From positions 2,463,362 to 2,527,361 of the forward strand of contig NC_068566.1 in NCBI RefSeq assembly GCF_025698545.1: DNA of 64,000 nt, written 5' to 3'. The stretch comes from Gossypium raimondii (taxonomy: Eukaryota > Streptophyta > Magnoliopsida > Malvales > Malvaceae). The position numbers and the translations under genes are program-made. Below are positions 11,619 to 22,920 of the stretch, piece after piece. The notes under the pieces were generated by a model. That model made no database searches. It was not told where the DNA came from and was given only the letters and a program-made list of their open reading frames with translations. Positions within the stretch are counted from its first letter, which is position 1. The number at the start of each line of letters is the position of its first letter.

Positions 11619-13178
11619 ATGGGAGGAGGCAATGCCCAAAAATCCAAGATGGCTCGTGAAAAGAATCTCGAGAAGGCTAAAAACGCAGCTAAAGGTTTCA
11701 CCTTTTTTTTTCAACAACATGACCTTGAAAATCATTAAAAGAAATGAAAGCTTCGTTTTCATACGAATTAGATCATCGTCGTAATCAATTTTGTTTGTTT
11801 TAATGTATTTTTCAGGCAGCCAGCTGGAAACAAACAAGAAAGCTATGACGATTCAGGTAATTTTTTTTTTGTTTTTATGGTTTTTTTTGCCTTGTTTTGT
11901 TGCTGTTTGATAATTTTTTTGTGGATTTGCCATTGCTTTGTATTCAAAGTTCTTATAGTCTTTGTATAGAACAGAGGAAAGGGTTAATTGGAAAGTTCTG
12001 TTTGTATTTTTATGGGATCTAAATATGTGGGATTGTTTTGAGTTTTTATTGGAGATTACTTTTAACACTCTAAAAAAATTGTATGAAGTTTAACATGTGG
12101 AAGAGAGAAATGCCTTAAAGCAAAGCTCAGCCTTGAAATGTGCTATTCTGCATGCTTATGTATTAAAAATGAGGGATTGTCAATGCCAGGGAATGAAATT
12201 ATAAATGCAATTCTAGGTTGACATGGGTAATAGTATCATGGAGAGGCTGTATGGGGTGCCGGATTGCATTCTGGCCCCCTCTACTCGAAAATTGAGCAAA
12301 TTAGCTCTTGTATACTAGATCAAAGTGCAAACTGTTCCTTCCATTAAAAAATCCATCCATTTCTACTGTTAAAAATTGGTCTTGTATGTTAGAATGCGTT
12401 AGACATGGCACACCAAATGTAAATGTCTGGTTATTGTGTCAACAATATCAGTTTTTAACAGTAAAAATGGATGAAACAGAAAGGATTATTTTGCTCTTTG
12501 ATCTAATGTACAGAGGCTAATTTACCCAATTTTTTGAGCAAAGGGGGCAAAATGCAATCTGACTTCTTGTACAAGGGCCTCCATGGTACTTTTACCTGTT
12601 GACATGCTATTAGTTGGTTTTCATGTAAATATTTATCTCTGCATCCTTAAATTCAATCTGTTTCCCATTAGGCATCATTCGCGTGGGTGGCTGATGCATA
12701 GTTCCATGTTGCCATTCTTTTTATATCTTATCAGTAACGCATGAGCGTAAAACGGAATTGCAGAAAAAGGAACGTCTAAGATATATATGTGTGTTATTGT
12801 CAAGTATTTGGATTGGTAGTATGAGAAGTAGCAATTCGAATTACAGTAACTTATATCATTGTATTGGCTATGGAGGAATGTTTGTAGGGATGTTCAATAG
12901 GATATCCTTTAGAGCCTGATTTTTATGGATTATAAAGCTTTTAGCATATGATCATTTGTTGGTATTCTGGATGAATGATTTAGCATTTACCTTCATCGCC
13001 TGATCGATGTTGTGTTTAATTGTCAGTGTTGTTAACCTTTAATTCATTTAAAATGCAGTGCAAGGTATGTATGCAAACGTTTATATGCACAACATCAGAG
13101 GTAAAGTGCAGGGAACACGCAGAAGCAAAGCATCCAAAATCCGATGTGTACGCTTGCTTCCCTCATCTCAAGAAGTGA
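11619..13178 (+). CDS. Small C2H2 zinc-finger / SERF-like protein, At2g23090 type
   Basis: Exons 11619-11694, 11816-11856 and 13059-13178 (all GT-AG) join to a 78-aa protein. It starts MGGGNAQKSKMAREKNLEKA, a basic 4F5/SERF-like N-terminus, and continues with an Ala/Lys-rich linker. A single zinc finger follows: C40-x2-C43-x15-H59-x4-H64, within CKVCMQTF and CREHAEAKHP, and the protein ends FPHLKK. Length and exon layout fit the conserved plant family of uncharacterised protein At2g23090; its biochemical role is not established. Intron 2 (1.2 kb) hosts a MITE at 12225-12597. Identification is confident, function is not. Confidence 0.92.
12225..12597. mobile_element. MITE, family M6, in intron 2 of the zinc-finger gene
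   Basis: Ends GGGTAATAGTATCATGGAG and CTCCATGGTACTTTTACC are imperfect inverted repeats. Inner arms (GATTGCATTCTGGCCCCCTC and GGGGGCAAAATGCAATC) also pair, so the whole element folds back. Related copies are at 13440-13777 and, as a half copy, 32228-32345. Confidence 0.7.
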
Positions 13179-13439
13179 TGTATCTGAAGCAAGAAAATGC
13201 CATATATATATTATAGAATTGTTTGGAATATCTTTTCCCTTATCATGTAAAACCTCAGCTATGATTTTTAAACCCAGGTTGCTGTGTGTGGAACAATTGG
13301 AGATTTGATTCAGTCCTGCTTCTCTGTTAAATAAACATTTTTACAAACATATAAAATTGTTTGGAATATCATTTCCTCACTTGGGCTTCTTGCTTTATGG
13401 AAAATGCTATCCCCTACAATAGAGAACCTTGTACTAGGA

Positions 13440-13777
13440 GTTAAATTACATTTTGCCTTTTTCTACTAAGAAAAAGATAAATTAGTTGCTGTATGTTAAA
13501 AGAAAGTGCAAATTAGTCTTTTTTTTTATTAAAAAATTCATCTATTTGTATTATTAAAAACTGGTGTAGTTGACAGAATAACCAGGCAGTGATATATAGT
13601 GTGCCATGTGTACTCCATGCTGTTGTTCAAGGAGCAGTTTTTTGCAGTAAAAATGCATGAAATTTTTAACTGAAAGGTCGATTCTCTTTGATTTAATTTA
13701 CAAGGATTAATTTGTCTATTTTTTCAGGTAAAATGCAATCCGACTATTAATATAAAGGTTTTCATAATACTTTTCCC
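13440..13777. mobile_element. MITE, family M6, just downstream of the zinc-finger gene
   Basis: It shares with 12225-12597 the words AAATTACATTTTGCC at the left, AAAATTCATCTATTTGTATT and GTAAAAATGCATGAAA in the middle, and AAAATGCAATCCGACTA plus CATAATACTTTTCCC at the right. Arms are imperfectly complementary. Noncoding. Confidence 0.65.
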
Positions 13778-14891
13778 TCTTAAAGATAATTTCTGTTTTT
13801 TTTTTTTTTCTTTTCATCATTTTCGCATCTGTCGAAGCCCCCAAGTCATCTCTAATTTTAGAGAATTTCAATCAGCTTTGGTTTTTGAGTTATCATTATG
13901 GAAATGAAGCCAAGTGCCGACCATATAGAAACTAGCACTTTTTTATTTGGTTATAGCTTCTAAGTAACTAAATTTGGCTTATTTGTGTGTATATATATAT
14001 ATATATTGTCTACTTTGATATTTGGATTTGACAATTAAGTTTATTTTAATTTGTGAATTTAGATTCTATCAAAATTTGATTATGTAGCGCAATTTCAGAG
14101 TACAGCATAATCTAGTTGTCAAGTTCAAGTACTAAAATAAACTCACTTATCAAGTTTAGGGATCAAAAGTTATATTAATTCTCTTTCTTTTGTCATAAGA
14201 AGTTTAGTAATAAAAGATCATTCATGAGTCTCGTGAAACTCGAATCCTTGTTAAAGTACAAACAAATACTCAACCATTTAGACCAACCCATATTAAACTA
14301 ATCCATACTAACACTTGTATATGTTTCATCATTCAACATAAATTCACTTTGACATGCTTTTTACTAATCTAAATATTCCTATTAATCATACAAAAAAGTT
14401 AATAGTAAAATGATTTTAAACTGAGCAATGACTATATATATTTATTTCTCAAGGTATCTATCGAGTAAGTCCAATAACTAATTTTTATATTATGTAATTC
14501 TATTAAAGAGTAGATATGGCCATGAATTCTAAAACTGTTCAAAGAACACCATATAATAATAATAATAATAATAAACATAAAATAAAGGTGTTTTTACCTT
14601 ATACTTAGAATAATAATAAAAGAAAAAAGTCTTCCAAAGTGGGACTTAAAAAGGATTGACTAATTAAAAAGCTAAGCACCAATAGGAAAAGAGTCAATAT
14701 GCATTGTAATGGGTTTTTACTAGTCAAGAAAAAAAAAGTGATCTTTACAGAGAAAAAAAAAAAAAAGAAACTCCATCACCCATTTTTGCCCCAAAAAAGA
14801 AACTCTGAACCTAAACTTCCTCACAAACACTAATCTAAAAATCTAATCATATAAACTTGGGATTTTCTTCTTTTTTTTTCTATTTTTTTTT
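13778..14891. other. Intergenic, convergent gene ends, AT-rich
   Basis: Contains short T tracts, a (TA)n tract near 13990-14006 and an (AAT)n run near 14553-14573. The right part (14700-14891) is probably the 3' UTR of the minus-strand gene that follows. No gene is seen. Confidence 0.5.
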
Positions 14892-15590
14892 TCAAGTCAT
14901 ATTCATACTTGCAACTTGAAAAAACCAAGGATGTTTTAATCTCTCTTGTCTAAATTGTTCTTCAAGTTCAACAACATTGTTTTTACTTCTATTTTGATAC
15001 CCCATTGTTGTATCAGTAACCTGTAAGAGTCTCAGTTCACGACCAATGAATTCATCTCGGTGGCTTTTCGCCATGGAAGAATTACTTGGCCTGCTATTGT
15101 TGTTGTTCATATGAGAAGCTGATTCAGTTGAAGAAGATGAGAAGCTGTTCGGTCCTGAATCCGAAGTAGTCCCATGCTTCTTCCTCGACATGTACTTTGT
15201 TGGTCCTAAAGTCAGTTCAATCTCACTTTCATCTATAAACTCTGCATCATCATCATCATCAGCATCAGCATCAGCATCAGCTGGATGTTCTAAATCAAAT
15301 CTGGTTCTTGAATTGATATTCCCATGGTGAAAGCTTCCATTAATGGCGGCTCTACTGGTTCCAATGCTTTTCATCAATGTCTTTTGGATTCTATATAGAC
15401 GATGAAGCTCATATACCTGTGTTCATTAAACATCAATTCAAGCTCTTACAACACAACAGATAACATATAAAACATAAATATATATATAGAGAGAGAGAGA
15501 GACATGTACCTGTTCTTTGAAAGTTTCTTCATGTTTTAACATTGCCATCCTCATAAATTCCTTATCGTACGGTCGAAGAAGCTTCTCCAT
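14892..15590 (-). CDS. Plant-specific protein of unknown function with YELHRLYRIQK motif
   Basis: Minus-strand exons 15590-15510 and 15416-14892 join in phase 0 (GT-AG) to a 201-aa protein. It starts MEKLLRPYDKEFMRMAMLKH; the frame upstream of this ATG contains a likely 3' splice site, so this Met is the natural start. The exon junction falls in FKEQ|VYELHRLYRIQKTLMKSI, a predicted helical segment also found in DUF863-type plant proteins. Then come an Asp-rich tract (ADADADADDDDDAEF), the short motif ESEIELTLGPTKY, a Ser/Asn-rich region, and a conserved-looking C-terminus LKHPWFFQVASMNMT. No catalytic domain, signal peptide or membrane helix is visible. Probably nuclear or cytosolic and partly disordered (inference). 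Confidence 0.8.
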
Positions 15591-15602
15591 TGGAGTTTGT
15601 TT

Positions 15603-16146
15603 CTGTTCAAAATCCCAAGAGATATAGATGAATAGATGCTCAATCACCTTTTCACTATTTTTCCACCTGTAAAAATAACAAAATTCCCAAAAAAAAATTA
15701 GAAAAAAAAGCTGATAAATCTTTGGTTCACAATGGTATGAACTGGTAAACCTGCAATCCGTTTTAATTATTAATAGATAAAAGAAAGTTACTTTTTAAGT
15801 ATAATTTGTTTGATTGTTCCACATGTGTTTTGAGCCACAATAATGAACTTCTTGTCATACAAAAATATCTTCCATTATCACATGTGTATTTAATGCTATT
15901 TCTCCATCATTTCATAAAAAAATAAAAATCTTTTCTGGTTTATTACAAAAGATTGAAAATAACAAGAAAAAAAACACCCAATTTCTCAAAGTCAATGAAT
16001 TCACATGCATGAGGAAAAAAGAATAAGCAAAATCTAACCTGTAAAAGATTCTTGAAGAGCTTTAGCTATGGAAGAAGATCAAAGCTTTGAGATGAAGAAG
16101 AAAAGGGAAACTGTTAAAGAGAAAAAGGCAATGGAAAGCTTATATA
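15603..16146 (-). promoter_or_regulatory. TATA box and 5' UTR intron of the YELHRLYRIQK gene
   Basis: On the minus strand a TATATAAG box (16139-16146) is preceded by a GA/CT microsatellite and followed by a purine-rich leader. A donor (CTTTTACAG/GTTAGA, exon end 16039) and an acceptor (TTTTGAACAG, exon start 15602) predict a leader intron of 436 bases (15603-16038). The ATG lies 12 bases into the next exon. Confidence 0.55.
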
Positions 16147-16539
16147 GAGAGAGAGAGAGACAGAACTCAAGGTGAAGATGATGTTGTCTTCACATTCCCC
16201 ATTAGTATATGCTGCAAAGAACATTGATATATATATGTATATATGTGTATGTGTATTGAAGTAGAAGAATTTAAGATTCCTTTGCTTTTACACAGAAACC
16301 AAGGGCGTTGGGTGCTTCTGGGGTTTGAGGCATGCCAAACAAATCTCAGTCCCTTAACCAATACCATTCAAGCTTTATGAAAAAGATGCCTCACACAGCT
16401 CCAGCAATGCATTTTTTTATATATAATATCGTCATATATAATAATACCCAAACCTTTATTTCCTTTACTTATTATAATTTTGGATATGGTTAAAATATAA
16501 TTCATCTATTTTTTATATTTATTTTTCTCTCTCACCCGA

Positions 16540-16790
16540 GAGTCTATTTTCGTTTTTATAAGCTAAGGTCCTTTGATGTGACGTACTAATATCAGATAGG
16601 TCTCATGCATGTTAACACGTACCCTCTCCTAGTACTAGCACGTGTCCTCCTAGTATGAGTTTGCCTATATGGGGACGAAGTGTATAGGCGAACCATAGTA
16701 GCGAACTATATACCTATTGAGGTAAGGAGAGACGGGTCGGGTAGCAGGCCGGTCTAGGGACTGGGTAATGGCGAACAATATAACAAGTCT
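16540..16790. other. GC-richer unclassified segment, probably transposon-derived
   Basis: This segment is clearly more GC-rich than its surroundings, with words such as GACGGGTCGGGTAGCAGGCC and AGTACTAGCACGTGTCCTCC. It has no long open frame and no clear terminal repeats. Origin unknown. Confidence 0.35.
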
Positions 16791-18172
16791 ATTTATTTTC
16801 CAGGTTTTAAAATTCATGTTTGACTTTTAACTGTCATTATTTTTTATTTTTTGTTAAATCTATTGGTTTAACATTTTGATTTAAAAAAAATACTCACTTG
16901 GTAGCACCATGTAATAAAGAAATTAACAAAAAAATTTAACGATGTTAACAATTGGACTTATATTTTAAATTCAATAATAGATGGACTAAATTTCAAGTGT
17001 AAGAAGAGTACATGGACTTGGAGTATATTTTAACTTTCTGAATATATATTTATTTAATATTATTTATTTTTATAGGTTTAATTGCAAAAGACGTCTTTAA
17101 ACTATGATCTAAATTTTAAACTAGTCGTGTAATTTAATACATTTTATTGTCCTATCAATTAAGTTTTCATCAATCTGCTATTACCTTAGTTATTATTAGA
17201 TGTCATTTCGAACCTAACATGAATTATATTTAAAACATGTAACTCAAATTGTAAACATATATATTTACTGTTTGGAGAACTTAAATCCGACACAATGAAA
17301 AAAAGGGACTTAATTGATATAATACTATTACTTTAAAAACTCAATTGTGAATTTAAAATTTAATCCACGTGTTTTAAGTATGTTTCTATGATATCAAACT
17401 AACATTTAATGCTTAAACCGATCATTAGATTGACAAAAGAACTTAATTGATACAATACTAATACTTTAAAAACTCAATTGAAGCGTTTTTAGAAATTTAT
17501 TTAAAATTTTAGCCATAGTTTAATGCAATCAACTTTATGTGAAACATGAATTTGGAATATTAATATCATAATTTTGCAAATTCACCAATCATATGCAAGA
17601 GTTGTCTCTCAATAATTATTATATAAATATTATTTAGATGTTCACAACAGTGGAAACTTATTTGAAGGAGCTTTAAGGTGACAATATTTCCAAGCCTGCT
17701 GACAGTTTGCAACATCTTTGATTCTTCATTTATAGATTGTGTATTATATCCCCAAAAATAATTAAAATTAAAATATGCAAAGGCAAATCTTTGAATATAT
17801 TATATTTTATTATGTTATTATTGAGGCTTTGAAAGATAGATGTTTTAGGTGTAATGTGTTTTGAAATAAAAATGGATGATGATTGGATTTGGATTAGAGC
17901 AAATTTAAAAAATAATTTTAGGACTAAAAATTGAATTATAAATTTTAAAAGAAGGGGTAAAATGTAATTTTATTGTTATATTAATTTATAATTTCGCCAT
18001 TTTAGAGGGGAGGGATAGGGGGAAAGACCAATCCACTAGTTGCCGGCTAGCTCCACCCTCGGCTAAAGTTGATTGAGCTTAAGTTTAAATGACATCATTG
18101 TTGCTATAACAATGAAAAGAAGGTAACGTTCAAATGTGTTTAAATACATAATATTTTGGATCAGTAGTCGAG
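16791..18172. other. Intergenic, AT-rich, repeat fragments
   Basis: Short repeat fragments only. 17900-18060 resembles one arm of the MITE at 22242-22472 (ends in GCTCCACCCTCGGC), and 18060-18150 resembles the SINE-like repeats. No gene is seen. Confidence 0.45.
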
Positions 18173-18544
18173 ATGCTGGAAAGGTTGATTAGTGTCTACA
18201 CTGATAACAGGGAAAGTCATAAGAAATGGAAACGGAGAGTGGATTATGGGATACATAGATATTTGGACAAATGCTCAGCCTTTGATGCTGAACTGTGGGA
18301 AATGCTTCATGGATTAGCTCTCATTCATAACGAGCATTATGATGGTGTATTGATACAAATCGATAGCTTGGAGGTGGTTAAAGCAATTCAAGATTCTTCT
18401 TTCTCAAGCTCGAACTCTACTCTCATCAGACGTATTCATCACCTGCTGCTGAATGTAGTTTCGTGGGACATTCAACATTTTCCTAAAGACCGTAATAAAA
18501 TTGTTGATTGCTTGGCCAAAATGGCCTTTGATACGTACCAATGA
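18173..18544 (+). pseudogene. RNase H-like domain remnant of a non-LTR retroelement (RVT_3 type)
   Basis: A 123-codon open frame matches the plant RVT_3 RNase H-like domain: GIHRYLDKCSAFDAELWEML (the acidic residue after the Ala-rich helix), GVLIQIDSLEVVKAIQ (the D-S pair followed by the helix), and RDRN-like KDRNKIVDCLAKMA near the end. The first catalytic strand carrying the expected DGA motif is missing, and upstream sequence has no reverse transcriptase, so it is a truncated domesticated or dead copy. Such fragments are common in plant genomes as LINE debris. No promoter or intron is evident. Confidence 0.7.
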
Positions 18545-20755
18545 TTGAAGTTTTCTGAGGAGATACCAAAAGAGGTGCTAATGTTTTCTTTATGGTTTAA
18601 GCAAATAACAGCTCTGCTCATAGAATTATTGTGTAGTTAAATCATTTTGTCTGTTATTACTTTACCAGAAAAAGTACATAATATTTCTGATTTAAAGGTT
18701 TAAGATTACAAATAATAATTAAATAAAATTATAATATGAAAAATAAATTATTGAATTTAGAGATGTATATCAAATAATGCTAAATTAAATATATTTTATT
18801 ATTTGTCACTGTTATGTTATAGCTGTACATAGTACAGACTGGAACAGGATCCATCCTGGACCATATAAATGAAGATAAAATAGATTTGGTTTTCAGGAAT
18901 AATTCAGATTTTAAAAAAAAATAAAATATGCTTTTATATATTTAAATATAAACTATATATCATGATTTTTAAAATTTTAAAAATATTGGAATAATTTAAA
19001 ATTAGGAAGAAGGAAAAAAATGATCACATCATCACATGCAATGAATTATGAATTACAAGAAAGTAGGGTTAATTTTTTGTTTTTATTAAAAGCAAAGAAC
19101 ATAAAAGAATTGGAGAGAGTGACATAGAAGCACGAGTTGCCGGCGAAGGGAGGTGCAACCGTATGGGGCGGTGGGTCCATTGGGGTTGCTGTAAAAAGGC
19201 TGAATCTCAAGCCTTGTGTTGTTGGTGTTTGCTATTAGGTCCCCCCCCCCACCACCTTGAAAAGTGCATTTAATACCATCTTTTTTTTATATCATCACTC
19301 TTGCATTATTAAACAATATAATCCGATTGAGTTTTAAGCTCTATTGGTATCAATGATGTCGTAATAACATGAAATACGTGGATTCGAACATGTTTAAATA
19401 TGCAATATATTTTAATTTTTAAAAAGAGAGTTATACATAATTTAATTTAGTTTGAAGTAGATATGTTTATGGGTCAGGTCACGTTTAGTTTGGTTGACAT
19501 TTCTATATGGTACTAACTACTAACGCACTCTATGGTTACTAGATTTTATCACACCCACGATGTGGGTGAACAAAAATATTTTAGTAATATTAATTACCCT
19601 TTAAAGTAAGGATATTTTAATAATTTTATAACTGAATTGGTATCACGAGTTTATATATACTATAGATTCAAGTTGGACTCTTAAATTAACTCATATTTGT
19701 AAATCATTAACTCAAACCTGTTTTAAGCTTTTCTATATTGTTTTAAATTTTAAATAAAATATGTTATTATATAATGAGAAAATAGGTCGATCAAATAAGG
19801 CTCGAGCTTTGAACGTTGAAGTCTAGTTCAAATTCATATTTTAAAAGGTCTATATTTTTAATCCAAAATTTATTTCTTTTTGACATAATATTTTGTCTAA
19901 GCCCTTCAAAAATTTTTTTTTGACTTGAGCCCTTTAATTTTTAAATATCAAGCAAAACAGTCCAATCTTTAAATAAGTCTAATTCAAAAGGAAGAATATA
20001 TATACTATCAATTAAAATATATTGTGTTTTTTTACAAGTTCTTATCATATATATATATATATATATATTTATCAACTGTTAAATAGGAGGATAATGCAGT
20101 TCAACGCACTCGAACCAACATTCTCCTACATTGACAATAATACCGATGTTAATCGAATTAATACTCAATCAGCTACCATATTATATTGTTAATATAAGCC
20201 AAAACATGGGTCACTAATGGTCTGAAAATGTTGTCATATGTGTTACCTGCATGTCCACCCTGGATCTTCGAGCTTATATACCACACATATATAAAATTAA
20301 TATTTTCTTTAGTAATTAAAACTTGATTTACTCAAAAATTAGAGCTACCTAACCTAATCATGCATTGTGTAGTTTTTTTAGAAATAATTAAAAAAAATCT
20401 AATTTATTATTCCCTAACAAAAAATCATTGGATCATGAAATTCCTAACTCATACTAATTTAATATTTTTTACTAAGAGACGTGACAATGTCATGACCCCT
20501 TTTTTTAATTTAATTATTTAAAAACATAATTAAAAATTAATTGAAACAGCAGCTATTGAGAAGCACAAGAGTCACGATCATCCAAGTTTGGGAAACTTGA
20601 ATTATTGGGTTTGCTTTCATAATCAAGAGTTTAAGTACAAAAGATTAAATTTAAATATTAGCAAAGATAATGATGAATGGTGGTGGAATCTAGCCCCTTT
20701 TTTTTATTTTATTGTTTTCATACAAAATTTCACCTTTCATTTAGAATTAAAAATA
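18545..20755. other. Intergenic, repeat-rich
   Basis: Mostly AT-rich. 19130-19260 is a GC-richer island with an uninterrupted C tract (near 19241-19250); its minus strand has a short frame starting MDPPPHTVAPPFAGN but no partner exons. 20089-20195 is a SINE-like copy listed separately. A (TA)n tract lies at 20048-20068. Confidence 0.4.
20089..20195 (-). mobile_element. SINE-like repeat, minus orientation
   Basis: Reverse complement of the family seen at 26640-26750 and 62640-62760: AAATAGGAGGATAATGC, then ACGCACTCGAACC (the complement of a GGTTCGAGTG B-box-like motif), then CCTACATTGACAATAATACC. No coding capacity. Confidence 0.55.
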
Positions 20756-21200
20756 GGGTAAATTCTAAAAATAGTCACTTTTGTTTACCTCGTATTACAC
20801 TTTAGTCACTTACGTTATCTTTTTGTTACAAAATGGTCACTCTGTCGTTAATTAACCTCCGTTACCTCTCTAACGACTGTTCGACGTGATAGTTCAAATG
20901 GATTTTAAATGCCAATTGGATGTCCAGGTGGGTTTTGGAAAATTACTATCAAAGGTAAAGGACCAAAGTGGTGAAGAAGACGTTGTGAGGAATTCATTTT
21001 CAAAGTAGAAAATCGGAGAAAATTTTCTAAAACCCAGCTATTACTTCTTTTTAAATCTATTTTCATAAACGTTAGAGAGTTAACGGAACTTAATAGCAGA
21101 GTGACCATTTCGTAACAAAACAATAACGTAACATTTTAAACATAACTGACTAAAATGTAATATGAGATAAATAAAAGTGATTATTTTTATAATTTACACT
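20756..21200. mobile_element. MITE, family M2, long TIR
   Basis: Left arm GGGTAAATTCTAAAAATAGT then CACTTTAGTCACTTACG; right arm CTGACTAAAATGTAATATGA then GTGATTATTTTTATAATTTAC. The arms pair over more than 100 bases with mismatches. The inner arms TCACTCTGTCGTTAATTAAC and ACTTAATAGCAGAGTGAC are also complementary. Related to 48145-48737 and to the arm at 49310-49535. Confidence 0.7.
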
Positions 21201-21515
21201 TAAAAATAACAACGTCTGTCAGTGGAAGAACACGCCATGCCTCGCTTTAAATATAAAATAAAAGAACAGAGTAGCTCCACTTGGAGCATGTTGTCGGGAG
21301 CATTGCTCCATGCAATTCTAAGCTGTCTATGAGAAATTTTATTAATAGGTATAATTTAGCTATGATATGTGTCCCATTAAGGAGACATTAATATTAGATT
21401 TTATAGATTTAATCATATGTGTTTGAAATATTGTTTTGTGTTAAGACTTGGTGATTCATCATAATACCTAACTTCCCCCACTACTGGAGTTTATAAAAAC
21501 TCGTATCGCTACAAG

Positions 21516-21971
21516 TAGATTTGTTCATGGTCGGGTTATCCGTCCAAGCCTGAAGGTCCGTTCGAAATTTGGGAGAGTTTGAGTAAAAATATTAGGCCCG
21601 TTGTCTAACCTATTTTTAAGTTTATAACATTTATATTATGTAATTTAGAACACATTAAAAAAATAAACTTATACTAAATATATAATGCTACTCTAATGTA
21701 AACATTAAAATAATGTTAAGATGACTATATAAAAATTTTCCGTAAATAAAAAATGTATAAAATTATTAAATATTGAAATAAAATAAATATTTTTTAAAAA
21801 ATAATATGGGCGGGCTTAAAATGGACTTGGGTTAGTCTTCTGCAAATATAGGCAGGTTTGGGTAAAATTTTAAGCTCATATTTTGAGTCGAGCTTAGAAA
21901 ACATAAAGTATGTTAATGTCATGCTTAGGCCTAGCCTGAACCCCGCCCAACCCGACTCATAAGCACCTCTA
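21516..21971. mobile_element. hAT-type MITE with perfect 8-bp target duplication, family M9
   Basis: The element begins TAGATTTGTTCATGGTCGGG and ends CCCGACTCATAAGCACCTCTA with matching inverted ends. It is flanked by GCTACAAG at 21508-21515 and again at 21972-21979. An 8-bp duplication is diagnostic of hAT insertion. The interior includes AGGCCCGTTG and GGGCGGGCTTAAAATGGA. A related copy lies at 61527-61967. Confidence 0.85.
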
Positions 21972-22079
21972 GCTACAAGTAATGTTTATACGAGACTTGA
22001 GAGTTTCTTATAATTTTATTTGTTTATTATGGTTAATCGATTTTATAATTATTTTATTTTTAATTTTTTATATCCATAT

Positions 22080-22920
22080 GTGTTATTGTTATAATACAAA
22101 AGTAGGGGTGGTTTGTTGTGGTGGTTCACATCACTGTGATGTAAAGAGCCACTAAAGTTAGTGGTCTTGGGGGGCCATCATGTGCTTGGAGAGGTTTTTT
22201 TGGGAGAAGTTTGTTAGGGTTTTGGCATATACCATAGAATAGGGACGGAGTCAGAATTTTTTTTAAGGAGCTAAAATTAAATTGTAAGTTTTTATGATAG
22301 CTAAAAAGTAATTTCACCATTTTAATAACTTATATATTTACACTTTTAAATGACTAAATCATAATTTTATCATTTATTGACATAACATTATATAAAACTT
22401 AAAGGGTTAAAAATTAATTTTCTCATATTAAGGGGGCCAAGGCCTCTGCCAACCCCTTCTCGCTCCACCGCCATTACCTTGGGGTATAACAATTGCCCTA
22501 GACAATGGGAAGGTTATAGAGTGATTTTCCCCAATATGATGCCTCTTGGTGAGGTGTTTAAGGTAACCCTATTCTAGTAAGAGTCTTTGTAGGCCTTGAG
22601 AGGCGAGCTTGACAAATCAAGGTGAATATCTTAAGAGGCTAAACTTGGAAAATATCTAAAAAACTAAACGCACACGTGGTTTTGGGAAGCAAATTTGGCA
22701 GGACTTTGACATATATCTTGGAGCTTTTCTCTTATTGTGATGGACAGGAGGAGGAGGAGCTTTTATGTGAGTCTCATTAGAAATGTCATATTGTATAAGG
22801 TGATTGTGGAGGCATAGGTGCTTCATTTGGATATGATGGGATGACTTGGTAGTAGTGTGTGATAATGGGCAAACAATTGCCCCCTAATTAAAGGGAAGAT
22901 TATAAAATAATATTTCTCGA
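22080..22920. other. Unclassified repeat with an internal MITE
   Basis: The sequence on both sides of the MITE at 22242-22472 (AGGGTTTTGGCATATACCAT on the left, TACCTTGGGGTATAACAATT on the right) is GC-richer than the surroundings and lacks open frames. It looks like an older repeat split by the MITE. Related phrases AACAATTGCCCTAG (22487) and AACAATTGCCCCCTAA (22872) mark an internal partial repetition. Confidence 0.4.
22242..22472. mobile_element. Small MITE, family M10 (GGACGGAGTCAGAA ends)
   Basis: Ends GGGACGGAGTCAGAATTTTT and CTTCTCGCTCCACCGCC are imperfect inverted repeats, and the interior contains GGGGGCCAAGGCCTCTGCC. This end signature is common in plant genomes. Partial relatives are at 17900-18060 and 59097-59300. 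Confidence 0.6.
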
